From contig NZ_CP007220.1 of NCBI RefSeq assembly GCF_001632805.1, positions 4,402,001 to 4,466,000 on the forward strand: 64,000 nt of DNA, written 5' to 3'. The notes under the pieces were generated by a model that did not search any database, was not told where the DNA came from, and was given only the letters and a program-made list of their open reading frames with translations. The position numbers and the translations under genes were made by a program. This document shows positions 1-7,936 of this stretch, in pieces (position 1 is the first letter of the stretch; every line of letters starts with the position of its first letter). This stretch comes from Mycobacteroides chelonae CCUG 47445. Its GTDB lineage: Bacteria; Actinomycetota; Actinomycetes; Mycobacteriales; Mycobacteriaceae.

Positions 1-345
1 ATCGGGCGGCGTCGCAGGGTCCAGCCGCGCCAGCAGATACTGTCCGCCGTTGAAAAGTGCGATCCGTGCGTTGGCAGCGCTGGCCAGCGTCCCCACCACG
101 CCGGCGTTCTCGGGAAGCGCCCGGTTGGTGTTCAGCATGACAGCGTTACGAACCAAACTCGCGCTGGCACACGCCTGCGTCTTCGCATCGGCCCGCTGCG
201 CCGCCGTGTAATCAGCTTGAGCCGGTGCCCGCCCACGGGATAGGACCAGCACCAACGCCGTCACCGCCAGCACGAGTGCGACCAGGGCCGCCACTCCCGC
301 CGACCGCTCAAGGACCACCAGAACTTTCCGCCAGAGATCCGCCAC
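1..345 (-). CDS. Membrane protein, truncated at window edge
   Basis: Only the first 115 codons are inside the window. The start is GTG at 345, with a purine-rich ribosome binding site (GAGGGAGT) just upstream. A short basic N-terminus is followed by one strongly hydrophobic segment at about residues 16-35. An Ala/Gln-rich extracytoplasmic part with one Cys follows, in the topology of a single-pass anchored protein. The neighbourhood of fba in M. tuberculosis also contains a small membrane protein (Rv0361), but I cannot show homology. Mce-associated proteins have the same topology and are an alternative. Function unknown. Confidence 0.6.
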   Translation of the reverse strand, partial: MADLWRKVLVVLERSAGVAALVALVLAVTALVLVLSRGRAPAQADYTAAQRADAKTQACASASLVRNAVMLNTNRALPENAGVVGTLASAANARIALFNGGQYLLARLDPATPPD

Positions 346-356
346 GACTCCCTCTT

Positions 357-380
357 CCCGCGGACGTGATCACCCGCGGG
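357..380. terminator. GC-rich hairpin between fba and the truncated gene
   Basis: CCCGCGG at 357-363 and CCGCGGG at 374-380 form a 7-bp stem with a 10-nt loop. It lies downstream of the fba stop on the minus strand. No U-tract follows, as is usual for mycobacterial hairpin terminators. It could also simply be a chance GC palindrome. Confidence 0.3.
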
Positions 381-438
381 AGGAAGTCTCCCACCAGTTG
401 TTGGCCGCTGACAGGAGAACGGGAACGACCGGAGGCGA

Positions 439-1482
439 CTAGGCCAATCCGGCCGAGACCGACCGGCCCGCCGACTTCAGGTCGTTGCAGGCCTCGATGA
501 CACGCTCAGTCATGTTGGCCTCGGCCTTCTTCAGGTAGCTGCGCGGGTCGTAGGTCTTCTTGTTGCCCACCTCGCCGTCGATCTTGAGCACACCGTCATA
601 GTTGGCGAACATGTGCCCGGCGATCGGCCGGGTGAATGCGTACTGGGTATCGGTGTCGACATTCATCTTCACGACGCCGTAGCGCAGCGAGTCCTCGATC
701 TCGGACTTCAGCGAGCCCGACCCGCCGTGGAACACGAAGTCGAACGGCTTGGAGCCCTCTGCCAGACCAAGTTTGGCCGAGGCAACGCGCTGCCCCTCGG
801 CCAGCACCTCCGGCTTGAGCTTCACGTTTCCGGGCTTGTACACACCGTGCACGTTGCCGAAGGTCGCGGCCAGGAGATACCGGCCGTTCTCGCCGACACC
901 AAGTGCCTCGACGGTCTTCTCGAAGTCCTCCGACGAGGTGTAGAGCTTCTCGTTGATCTCGGCCTCGACGCCGTCTTCTTCACCGCCGACCACACCGATC
1001 TCCACCTCGAGGATGATGTGCGCCTTCGCGGTCGCCGCCAGCAGTTCCTGCGCGATCTCGAGGTTCTCGCCGATCGGCACCGCCGAGCCGTCCCACATAT
1101 GGGACTGGAACAGCGGGTTCTGCCCGGCGACCACCCGCTCCTGAGAGATGGCGATGAGCGGACGCACAAAGCTGTCCAGCTTGTCCTTGGGGCAGTGATC
1201 GGTGTGCAGGGCGACGGTGATGCCGTACTTGGCGGCGACCACGTGCGCGAACTCGGCGAGCGCGACCGCGCCGGTCACCATGTCCTTGATGCCCAGACCC
1301 GAACCGAATTCCGCACCACCGGTGGAGAACTGGATGATGCCGTCGCTACCCGCGTCGGCGAAACCTTTGATCGCGGCGTTGATGGTTTCCGATGAGGTGC
1401 AGTTGATGGCCGGGAAGGCAAAGGAATGCTCCTTGGCCCGGTCCAGCATTTCGGCGTAGACCTCGGGCGTGGCGATGGGCAC
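439..1482 (-). CDS. fba: Class II fructose-1,6-bisphosphate aldolase
   Basis: Cytosolic zinc-dependent aldolase of glycolysis and gluconeogenesis. It cleaves fructose-1,6-bisphosphate to dihydroxyacetone phosphate and glyceraldehyde-3-phosphate. The protein is nearly colinear with mycobacterial Rv0363c. Visible hallmarks are the zinc-site segment ALHTDHCPKDK, the glycine-rich VFHGGSGS phosphate loop and the NVDTDTQYAF segment. I place the start at GTG 1482 (protein MPIATPEV...), giving 347 aa. GGAGGT lies 7 nt upstream of this GTG, and the family begins at this residue. The in-frame ATG at 1497 would add five residues and has a poorer ribosome site. The DedA gene is transcribed divergently upstream, as in M. 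tuberculosis. Confidence 0.96.
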   Translation of the reverse strand: MPIATPEVYAEMLDRAKEHSFAFPAINCTSSETINAAIKGFADAGSDGIIQFSTGGAEFGSGLGIKDMVTGAVALAEFAHVVAAKYGITVALHTDHCPKDKLDSFVRPLIAISQERVVAGQNPLFQSHMWDGSAVPIGENLEIAQELLAATAKAHIILEVEIGVVGGEEDGVEAEINEKLYTSSEDFEKTVEALGVGENGRYLLAATFGNVHGVYKPGNVKLKPEVLAEGQRVASAKLGLAEGSKPFDFVFHGGSGSLKSEIEDSLRYGVVKMNVDTDTQYAFTRPIAGHMFANYDGVLKIDGEVGNKKTYDPRSYLKKAEANMTERVIEACNDLKSAGRSVSAGLA

Positions 1483-1571
1483 TTCGACGACCTCCATGTC
1501 AGCTCTGCGGATTCGCCCCTCACCATAAGGCAGCCAGGTTTACGACAGATATCGACGGTACTGTTGGCGCC

Positions 1572-2276
1572 GTGAACTTGCTGGCAGCACCCGGATCCGT
1601 CACCACCCTGGCACTCATGCCGGATTTCCTGGATCCGGTCAAATTACTCGGCCACTTCGGAACCCTCGCGCTGCTCGGGTTGCTGGTAGTGATCTTCGTG
1701 GAGTCGGGCGTGCTGTTTCCGGTGCTACCCGGTGATTCCTTGTTGTTCGTGGCAGGGATGCTGGCGGCCGGTACCGCAGCCGCCGCCGCGGACGGTGCCC
1801 CGCAGGCCAATTTCCAGCTGTGGCAGCTGCTGGTCTTCATTCCCATCGCCGCCATCCTGGGCGGTCAGGTCGGCTACTGGATTGGTCGCGGCATCGGCAC
1901 GTCGATGTTCAAGCCCGATGCCCGCTTCCTGAAGCAGAAGTACCTCGAGGAAGCGCACGCCTTCTTCGAGAAGCGCGGCCCGTTTGCCATCGTGATCGCC
2001 CGGTTCGTTCCGATCGTGCGCACCCTGGCGCCGATCACGGCAGGCGCGGCCAAGATGAGCTACCCGATCTTCGCCCTGTACAACATCCTGGGCGCGGTCG
2101 TCTGGGGCGTCGGTCTCACGCTGCTGGGCTACTGGTTGGGTCAGTTCGAGATCATTCAGAAGCTGCTCGAACCCATCTTCATCCTGATCGTGCTGGTCTC
2201 GGTGGCCCCGATGTTCTTCGAATGGATGCGCCGCCGTAAGGCCGCGAAGCAGCCGGAGGCCGCTCCCGAGGCTTAG
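1572..2276 (+). CDS. DedA/SNARE-associated (VTT-domain) membrane protein
   Basis: 234-aa polytopic membrane protein of the DedA family, members of which act in lipid flipping and envelope homeostasis. The family signature is present: a membrane-embedded acidic residue (E44) in FVESGVLFPVLPGDSLL and the second re-entrant motif RFVPIVRTLAPITAG at about residues 144-158. A basic, Ala-rich tail ends the protein. It is the positional and sequence equivalent of Rv0364, divergent from fba. The annotated GTG start lacks a clear ribosome binding site. An ATG at 1617 (MPDFLDPV) is a possible shorter start. The substrate is unknown. Confidence 0.9.
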   Translation: MNLLAAPGSVTTLALMPDFLDPVKLLGHFGTLALLGLLVVIFVESGVLFPVLPGDSLLFVAGMLAAGTAAAAADGAPQANFQLWQLLVFIPIAAILGGQVGYWIGRGIGTSMFKPDARFLKQKYLEEAHAFFEKRGPFAIVIARFVPIVRTLAPITAGAAKMSYPIFALYNILGAVVWGVGLTLLGYWLGQFEIIQKLLEPIFILIVLVSVAPMFFEWMRRRKAAKQPEAAPEA

Positions 2277-2378
2277 TACGCACTCGAAACAACTCGCCAG
2301 CCAGATCCACGGCTACCCGCTAAATACGGGTGAATGTGCCCAGGTGTGCGCGATAGCAAACTACGCTAATGTCGCGCT

Positions 2379-2834
2379 GTGGGGAAGATCAACAGTTATC
2401 TGACGGCGATCGCGCTGATGGGTTGGGGCTTTGCGGCGCCCGCCGGCGCCGAGCCCGCACCGGCGGATGTCGCGGGTGCGTCGGAGGCTGTGCAGACGTA
2501 CATAAACGCAACCAACAATGTCGACGTGCCCCTGATGCGTGCCACGGTGTGCGGTCGCCTTGCCGCCGCCACCTCCGCGGGCACCGACGAACAGGTCCGC
2601 CAGGTCATGCAGTCTCAGCGCGACCGCATCGGGTTGGCACACATAGAGGTCTTGCGCCCTGTGGAGCTGGGATCACCGCCCGGTCAGGTCGACCTGCTGG
2701 CCCAGTTGACTTCCGAGCACCACCCCCAGGATCCGGGCGGCAACGGGATCAACCTGGTCTATCACACCGAGAAGGTCGATGGCTCGTGGAAGGTATGCCA
2801 TGCCCGCAACGAGGGGCACCTCGACGAACCCTGA
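2379..2834 (+). CDS. Small exported protein of unknown function
   Basis: 151-aa protein with a Sec-type signal: a short charged N-terminus, a hydrophobic stretch (about residues 8-20) and a likely cleavage after AGA-EP. The mature part, with two Cys and the pattern VQTYINATNN...VYHTEKVDGSWKVCH, resembles small NTF2-like/DUF4878-like secreted mycobacterial proteins. That assignment is by general shape only. The start is GTG and no convincing ribosome site precedes it. An AT-rich stretch directly upstream could instead hold a promoter for a near-leaderless message. The gene converges with the thioesterase gene, with 15 bp between them. Confidence 0.75.
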   Translation: MGKINSYLTAIALMGWGFAAPAGAEPAPADVAGASEAVQTYINATNNVDVPLMRATVCGRLAAATSAGTDEQVRQVMQSQRDRIGLAHIEVLRPVELGSPPGQVDLLAQLTSEHHPQDPGGNGINLVYHTEKVDGSWKVCHARNEGHLDEP

Positions 2835-2849
2835 TAAGGCCCGTCTCAA

Positions 2850-3278
2850 CTAGGCACGCACCGGCGTCGTCTCGAACGCGGCCACCTTGCCCCGAAAATC
2901 ATCCGGGAACGGGGTGGAGGTGCCGTCGATCGCGTGCACGTACACCGTCTCGCCGGTGATGAGATGTTCTCCGCCGCGGTGTATTTCGAAGTGACAGGTC
3001 ATGCTCGCCGTCCCCATCCGGGCGATGCGCACCCCGATGTCGAGGACGTCGTCGAAGCGGGCGGGCGCGTGATAATCGATGACCGACCTCACCACGTACA
3101 TGTGCTCAAAGATCCCGTCGCCCTCGGCATTACGCGCACCGGTCAACGCGGCCCAGTATTCGGTGAGCGCGGCGTCGAAAAACGCCAGATAGTGGGCGTT
3201 GAAGACGACGCCCTGCATATCGACCTCGGCCCACCGCACGCGCAAAGGATGAAAGAAGCTGAAATCCTCACGCGCCAT
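2850..3278 (-). CDS. Hot-dog fold acyl-CoA thioesterase (4HBT family)
   Basis: 142-aa cytosolic protein starting MAREDFSFF. The motif AEVDMQGVVFNAHYLAFFD (around residues 17-35) is the classical 4-hydroxybenzoyl-CoA/YbgC-type thioesterase signature, with the catalytic Asp at about residue 20. It would hydrolyse an acyl-CoA thioester; the substrate is not predictable. The ATG sits one base after the stop codon of the upstream glycosidase gene, so the two are surely co-transcribed and translationally coupled. An ORF extension to 3437 exists but overlaps that gene and carries low-complexity Arg/Pro residues, so I rejected it. Confidence 0.9.
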   Translation of the reverse strand: MAREDFSFFHPLRVRWAEVDMQGVVFNAHYLAFFDAALTEYWAALTGARNAEGDGIFEHMYVVRSVIDYHAPARFDDVLDIGVRIARMGTASMTCHFEIHRGGEHLITGETVYVHAIDGTSTPFPDDFRGKVAAFETTPVRA

Positions 3279-3279
3279 G

Positions 3280-4377
3280 TCAGGCCACCACGTGCGCGGC
3301 CTCGAGGAGCATCCACCCGGACAGCTGCACCGACAGATCACGCTCGGGGACCTTCGACGGATTGACCGCACCGGCGATGAACTGCGACGCCTGGGACTGC
3401 ACGGTCGGCAACGCGGCCGTGCGCGTCCAATCCGCACCGAACAGCGGAAGGTCTTCCACTGTCAGCCGGTTGGTCCAGGCGGCCTCGGCCGAGGTCAGCA
3501 GGATGTCACGGGCGACGGCTCGGGCATCGGTGTCCCGCGGGGAGTTCTCCGGCAGCGTGGTGACCACCAACGCCAGATAACGAGCCAGAATGCCGTTGAA
3601 GAGCCCGCCATCTCCGCCACCGCTACCACGAATCACGCCTTCGGCCGTCATGTGATCCTTGACCGCGTGCACAAGCCGATGCACACGCTCGGCATGCCGG
3701 GACTCCCCGGTCCGCACGGCAAGCTCGGTCTCCAGCCCCAGCACCACACCCTGGCAATAGGTGTAGGTAGCCCGTTCCAGGGTGCCGTCCTCCTGGATGC
3801 CGTCGATTACCAGATGCGATTCGGGGTCGACGAGGGTGTTGTCGATCCAGTCGGACATCACCTCGGCCCGCCACACTCTTCCGGTGCGCGCCAACACGAT
3901 TGCCGCCGGGCCGTTGGCTGGGGTGTTGAAGAACTTGTCCTGTTTGCGCCACGGTATGCCGCCGCCGTACTGCGGCATCCAGGCATCGAGGAACTGCTGG
4001 CGCAGCCGGTTGAGCGCACGCGGACGCTCCAGACCCAACAGCTCAGATGCGCGCTGCATGGCCAGTGCCAACCAGGCCATGTCGTCGTAGTACTGGTTGG
4101 TCCACATGAAGACGTTGCGGAAGCGGTGTGCGCGTTGCATATCCGCGATGTACTTGAGCCGGTCCGGGCGCGGGTCGCGCAGCTGCGCATCGATCAGGCA
4201 GTCCTGCAGATGCGCCTGCCACCAGTAGTGCCAGTTCTTGAACCAGGTAGCGCCCGGCGCGGGCGGCCAGGTCACGATGCCCAGGCGCATGCGCGGCAGG
4301 TGCCACAGTGGCGAGAAGTGTCTGGCGGTGATTGCGGCTTCGGCGCTACTGGCGCGGTTGGCCCACAGCACATCCAT
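3280..4377 (-). CDS. Glycoside hydrolase family 76-like protein
   Basis: 365-aa protein starting MDVLWANRA, equivalent in position and sequence type to Rv0365c. It looks like an (alpha/alpha)6 barrel of the GH76 alpha-1,6-mannanase type. The sequence is rich in aromatic patches (WFKNWHYWWQAH, WTNQYYDDMAWLALA) and contains the Asp pair YYDDMAW, typical of GH76 catalytic sites. No signal peptide is seen, so it probably acts in the cytosol on a mannosylated glycan or glycolipid intermediate. It is coupled to the downstream thioesterase gene with 1-bp spacing. A longer upstream start to 4464 reads into the region between genes and is not supported. Confidence 0.85.
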   Translation of the reverse strand: MDVLWANRASSAEAAITARHFSPLWHLPRMRLGIVTWPPAPGATWFKNWHYWWQAHLQDCLIDAQLRDPRPDRLKYIADMQRAHRFRNVFMWTNQYYDDMAWLALAMQRASELLGLERPRALNRLRQQFLDAWMPQYGGGIPWRKQDKFFNTPANGPAAIVLARTGRVWRAEVMSDWIDNTLVDPESHLVIDGIQEDGTLERATYTYCQGVVLGLETELAVRTGESRHAERVHRLVHAVKDHMTAEGVIRGSGGGDGGLFNGILARYLALVVTTLPENSPRDTDARAVARDILLTSAEAAWTNRLTVEDLPLFGADWTRTAALPTVQSQASQFIAGAVNPSKVPERDLSVQLSGWMLLEAAHVVA

Positions 4378-4408
4378 GCACTTGATACTAGGGGTGGCCC
4401 GCCCCGGG

Positions 4409-5092
4409 CTACCACGCCTTGGTCGGGTCGGCGTGCTGGCGGATCCAGGCATGCATGGCCACACCCGCGGCGACCCCGGCGTTGATGCTGCGGGTAGACC
4501 CGAATTGTGCGATCGAAACCGTCATCACCGCACCGACTTTCGATACATCGGTGACACCCGGACCCTCCTGTCCGAACACCATCAAGCAGTCTGCGGGCAA
4601 CACCGCGGTCTCCAGGGGCACCGATCCCGGGACGTTGTCGACGGCCACCACCGTCAGGCCGGTCAGCTTCGCGTACTCCAGAAGCTGCTCGGTGCTGTCA
4701 TGGTGCATCAGACGCTGGTAGCGATCGGTGACCATGGCGCCGCGCCGGTTCCAGCGGCGCCGGCCGACAATGTGCACGGTGTGCACCGCGAACGCGTTGG
4801 CCGTGCGCACCACCGTGCCGATGTTGGCATCGTTCTCGAAATTCTCGATAGCGATGTGCAGTCGATGGCGCCGCGTGTCGATATCGGCGACGATTGCCTC
4901 CCGGCGCCAATAACGATAGGCATCAACCACATTGCGGGCATCACCATCGCGCAACAGCTCCGGGTCGTAGCGCGGGTCTGTCGGCAGCGGCAGGCCCCGT
5001 TCGTCCGCCCACGGTCCCACGCCATTGCCGGTGGCGCCCCACAAAGACGGCTCGGCCGGCTCATCCCCGCGAGCCTTGGGAGCCTCACTCAC
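4409..5092 (-). CDS. SPOUT-class (TrmH/SpoU) RNA methyltransferase
   Basis: 227-aa SAM-dependent RNA 2'-O-methyltransferase family protein, orthologous by context to Rv0380c. The three SpoU motifs are present in order: NDANIGTVVRTANAF (motif 1), FGQEGPGV (motif 2) and STRSINAGVAAGVAMHAW (motif 3, the SAM-binding knot). The N-terminal ~70 residues are variable and probably bind RNA. The target, tRNA or rRNA, cannot be told from sequence. Its start overlaps the stop of the upstream lipoprotein gene by 8 bp, placing it last in the pyrE-lipoprotein-methylase operon. Confidence 0.9.
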   Translation of the reverse strand: MSEAPKARGDEPAEPSLWGATGNGVGPWADERGLPLPTDPRYDPELLRDGDARNVVDAYRYWRREAIVADIDTRRHRLHIAIENFENDANIGTVVRTANAFAVHTVHIVGRRRWNRRGAMVTDRYQRLMHHDSTEQLLEYAKLTGLTVVAVDNVPGSVPLETAVLPADCLMVFGQEGPGVTDVSKVGAVMTVSIAQFGSTRSINAGVAAGVAMHAWIRQHADPTKAW

Positions 5093-5999
5093 GAGTCGTC
5101 CACACCGCGGCGTGGGTGCCGATCACCGAGAGGGTGCCGGCGAGCACCGCGGCGTTGATCTCGCCCTGCAGACATAACGACGGCTGCATCTGCACGGCAT
5201 CCAGGGATGCGTCCGGTAGCACCAGCACGGATGCCCCGTAGAGGGCGCAGCTGCGCGCCAGCCCCTCCCCAGGCAATGTCGGCGCCACGGTCACCATGAG
5301 CGGTCCACCACGCGCCGCCGACTCGTCCCGGTAGCGTGCCGCGACTCCCGAAATACTCAGACCCAGCAGCGAGAATCCGTTGCCGTTGAATGCATTCGGA
5401 TCGCCCAGGTCCACCTGGCTGATCTGCTGCCCGCTGGCCCGCCAGGCCTCCATGCTCTTGGTGACGATCACCAGACCGGAGTCGTTCTGCGGCGTGGGCA
5501 GCAGTCCCATCGGGTAGGCCACCGGGTACGCCACGGTGGACCCGGCGATGCGGTCCTTGGCCGAGTACGCGTACACCCCCCGTACCGCGCTCTGGTTCTG
5601 CATCGGCCCCAGGCACACCGTGCCGGTGAGGCCGGTCGCGGCGCCCGCCGAGGGGGTCGCGGTCAGCGGATGCACGGAAAGGTCGGCCACGTCGCGGCAA
5701 CTGCCCAGGGCCGGCACCTCCAATGGATGCGCCAACGACCCGTACAGCCCGAAACGCAGATCACCGGCAGCGGCGGGCTTCTCCTCCGGTTTCGCGGCCG
5801 CCCCCGTGATATCGACCAGCACATACCCGTTCTGGAACCGCAGGTTCGCGACGCTGAGATTCCAGCCCAGCAGGCTCTGCGTCTCACCGACCTTGGCAGT
5901 CGGTGCGCCGTAAACCAGTTCCTTCTCAAGGTCTTTCGAGCAGCCCGTCAAGACCAGGACCCCGGCGACCAGCGCGGCGAGGGCCCGACGGAAGGTCAC
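5085..5999 (-). CDS. Lipoprotein of unknown function (Rv0381c-like)
   Basis: 304-aa protein with a lipoprotein signal: MTFRR, a hydrophobic stretch, and the lipobox LTGC with Cys20 as the expected lipidated residue. It is therefore probably anchored on the outer face of the cytoplasmic membrane. The mature part is Gly/Ser/Ala-rich with several Cys and no domain that I recognise. Gene order (SDR, pyrE, this gene, RNA methylase) parallels Rv0380c-Rv0382c. It overlaps pyrE by 4 bp (ATGA) and the methylase by 8 bp, so it is translationally coupled on both sides. Confidence 0.85.
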   Translation of the reverse strand: MTFRRALAALVAGVLVLTGCSKDLEKELVYGAPTAKVGETQSLLGWNLSVANLRFQNGYVLVDITGAAAKPEEKPAAAGDLRFGLYGSLAHPLEVPALGSCRDVADLSVHPLTATPSAGAATGLTGTVCLGPMQNQSAVRGVYAYSAKDRIAGSTVAYPVAYPMGLLPTPQNDSGLVIVTKSMEAWRASGQQISQVDLGDPNAFNGNGFSLLGLSISGVAARYRDESAARGGPLMVTVAPTLPGEGLARSCALYGASVLVLPDASLDAVQMQPSLCLQGEINAAVLAGTLSVIGTHAAVWTTRE

Positions 6000-6568
6000 G
6001 ATCCGGCCAGGCCGAGATCCGCCAGTCCCAGCACGTACCGATAGGGAACACCTTCGGCGCGAATCGCCTCGGCGGCGCCGGTATCACGGTCCACGACGGT
6101 GGCCACCCCGATCACCTCGCCTCCGGCCTCGCGGACCGCCTGCACGGCCGTGAGTGCGGACCCACCAGTGGTGCTGGTGTCTTCGACCACCAGCACCCGC
6201 TGCCCGGTCACCTCAAATCCCTCGATAAGCCGTTGCATGCCATGAGCTTTCACTGACTTGCGCACAACGAACGCGTCGATGGGCCGTCCCGGGGCATGCA
6301 TGACAGCCGTCGCGACGGGATCGGCTCCCAGGGTGAGTCCGCCGACACCGGCGTAGTCCCAGTCATTGGTCAGCTCGCGCACCAGCCGACCGATCAGGGC
6401 GCCCGCCCGGTGATGCAAGGTGGCGCGGCGCAGATCGACGTAGTAGTCGGCTTCCTTGCCCGACGACAACGTCACCTTGCCGTGCACCACCGCGATATCG
6501 CGGACCAGGGCCGCCAACTCATCACGCTCGGCCGCATTGAGATCCGGTCCTAAATCAAGTTCTGCCAC
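5996..6568 (-). CDS. pyrE: Orotate phosphoribosyltransferase
   Basis: 190-aa cytosolic enzyme that transfers phosphoribose from PRPP to orotate, making OMP in de novo pyrimidine synthesis. The PRPP-binding signature VLVVEDTSTTGGS is at residues 125-137. The catalytic loop VVRKSVKAHG is at about 101-110. Length is normal for the family. It overlaps the downstream lipoprotein gene by 4 bp. Its start lies inside the 3' end of the upstream SDR gene (14-bp overlap), so all four genes form one unit. A nearby pyrE is also seen at Rv0382c. Confidence 0.96.
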   Translation of the reverse strand: MAELDLGPDLNAAERDELAALVRDIAVVHGKVTLSSGKEADYYVDLRRATLHHRAGALIGRLVRELTNDWDYAGVGGLTLGADPVATAVMHAPGRPIDAFVVRKSVKAHGMQRLIEGFEVTGQRVLVVEDTSTTGGSALTAVQAVREAGGEVIGVATVVDRDTGAAEAIRAEGVPYRYVLGLADLGLAGS

Positions 6569-7346
6569 GACCCCGTCCTACCACACTATTGAATTTCCGC
6601 ACCAAACCTCTTGGTATTACCCGTGTTACCGAGGTGATCGCCTTGTACTGGATGCCCGGAACGCTGAGCACCTTACCTGCCGCAATGTCCTGCAGACATG
6701 CGTTGACCACATCGTCGACCTGGAGCCACATGAATTCCGGGATGGTGCCCATCTCGATTCCGGCCCGCTCGTGAAACTCGGTGTGGATGAATCCCGGGCA
6801 CAACACGTGCATACCAACTCCGGTGCCCAACAACCCATTTGCCAATCCCTCGGTGAAGGAAACCACCCAGGCCTTGGAGGCCGAGTACGTCGACCCGCGC
6901 CCGGAAACCAGGCCCGCCACGCTCGCCACGTTGATGACGGTGCCGGCGCCCGCCGCGACCATCGACGGAAGGGCCGCACGGGTGAGCTCCATGACCGCGG
7001 TGACATTGACGTCCAGTTGCGAGTGCAACAGCTCGGGCGCCGCCGTCCAGAACTCGCCGGCGGTCGCGAATCCGGCGTTGTTGATCAACACCGATATTCC
7101 GGCAGCGATGCGCTCGGCGACCTTCGCGCGATCGGCGGCATCGGCGAGGTCGGCGGACAGTACCTCCGCGTGCACGCCATACCGGCAGGTGAGTTCGTCG
7201 GCGAGGGCGCTCAGGCGCTGCTCGTCGCGGGCGACGAGCACCACGTCGTATCCGAGTGAGGCGTACTTACGGGCGAAACCACCCCCCAGGCCCGAGGTGG
7301 GGCCGGTGACCAGCGCCACGGGGCGCACGGAATTCGTGGCTGCCAT
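6555..7346 (-). CDS. Short-chain dehydrogenase/reductase
   Basis: 263-aa classical SDR. The cofactor loop TGPTSGLG is at residues 14-21 and the NNAG motif at about 89-92. The catalytic triad is Ser142 in NVASVAG, Tyr154 and Lys158 in YSASK. The Arg in VLVARDEQR after beta-2 suggests NADP(H). The C-terminal half (GIQYKAITSVTRVIPRGL) resembles the DltE/very-long-chain 3-oxoacyl-reductase group, so a lipid substrate is plausible but unproven. It is first in the operon with pyrE and divergent from mmpS. Confidence 0.93.
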   Translation of the reverse strand: MAATNSVRPVALVTGPTSGLGGGFARKYASLGYDVVLVARDEQRLSALADELTCRYGVHAEVLSADLADAADRAKVAERIAAGISVLINNAGFATAGEFWTAAPELLHSQLDVNVTAVMELTRAALPSMVAAGAGTVINVASVAGLVSGRGSTYSASKAWVVSFTEGLANGLLGTGVGMHVLCPGFIHTEFHERAGIEMGTIPEFMWLQVDDVVNACLQDIAAGKVLSVPGIQYKAITSVTRVIPRGLVRKFNSVVGRGRGRT

Positions 7347-7434
7347 GGTTGGTCAGCGTACCGGCTGGCCGCGCACCTCAACCCGCCGTATAACCGGTAC
7401 TAAATGTTACTGGTACAAATTGTCCGGAAACTGC

Positions 7435-7452
7435 CGCTTGCGGGAGCAAGCG
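7435..7452. promoter_or_regulatory. 18-bp inverted repeat in mmpS leader
   Basis: CGCTTGC-GGGA-GCAAGCG is a perfect 7-4-7 inverted repeat, 16 bp before the mmpS ATG. A few bases upstream lie two direct GGTAC words (about 7395-7416) in an AT-richer stretch. The palindrome could be a repressor operator or an mRNA hairpin shielding the ribosome site. Mycobacterial mmpS/mmpL pairs are often controlled by TetR or MarR proteins, but no such regulator gene is adjacent here. Confidence 0.4.
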
Positions 7453-7468
7453 TTGCTAGCATCGCGAA

Positions 7469-7936
7469 ATGTTTGACCGGCTGGTGGTGTGGCTCATCGA
7501 GCGTCAGCGCTGGATTTACCCGGTACTCGCCGTGTTGTGGGTCGCCGCGGGCACCTACATAACCACCGCGCCAAAGGTTGCACTGCCGACACCCGAGGTC
7601 ACCCCGACCACACAAGCGGTGAGCGCCATGTCGCTGAGCCAACCCAAGACGGTGACGTACGAGGTGTCCAGCGAAGGCCGTCCCGTCACGGTCTCCTACC
7701 TCGACGAAAAGGGCCAATCCAAGCTCTTCAACGGCCCCGCGCCGTGGCGCACCAGCCTGACCACCAGCGACTTGGCATTCGCGGCAGGTGTCACGGCGAT
7801 ATCGACCAACACCGTCACCTGCCGCATCACCGTGGACGGCAAGGTGGCCGACGAGAAGACCGACACCGGTCGCACGCCCTCGGTGAGCTGCAACCTCGTC
7901 GCCTTCCAGAAACTCGACCCACAAGGTGGTCACTGA
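7469..7936 (+). CDS. MmpS-family accessory membrane protein
   Basis: 155-aa single-pass membrane protein. An N-terminal hydrophobic segment (about residues 15-33) is followed by a periplasmic beta-rich domain with the MmpS pattern: VTYEVSSEGRPVTVSYLDE..., a PWRTSL motif and a Cys pair (VTCRITVDGK and VSCNL). MmpS proteins partner MmpL RND transporters in exporting siderophores or lipids. It overlaps the mmpL gene by one base (TGATG), so the pair is co-translated. The exact substrate class cannot be assigned. Confidence 0.93.
   Translation: MFDRLVVWLIERQRWIYPVLAVLWVAAGTYITTAPKVALPTPEVTPTTQAVSAMSLSQPKTVTYEVSSEGRPVTVSYLDEKGQSKLFNGPAPWRTSLTTSDLAFAAGVTAISTNTVTCRITVDGKVADEKTDTGRTPSVSCNLVAFQKLDPQGGH

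Noticed and set aside
3277..4485. 402-aa plus-strand frame opposite the GH76-like gene
   Set aside because: The minus-strand gene has glycosidase motifs and coupled spacing; this is an antisense artefact.
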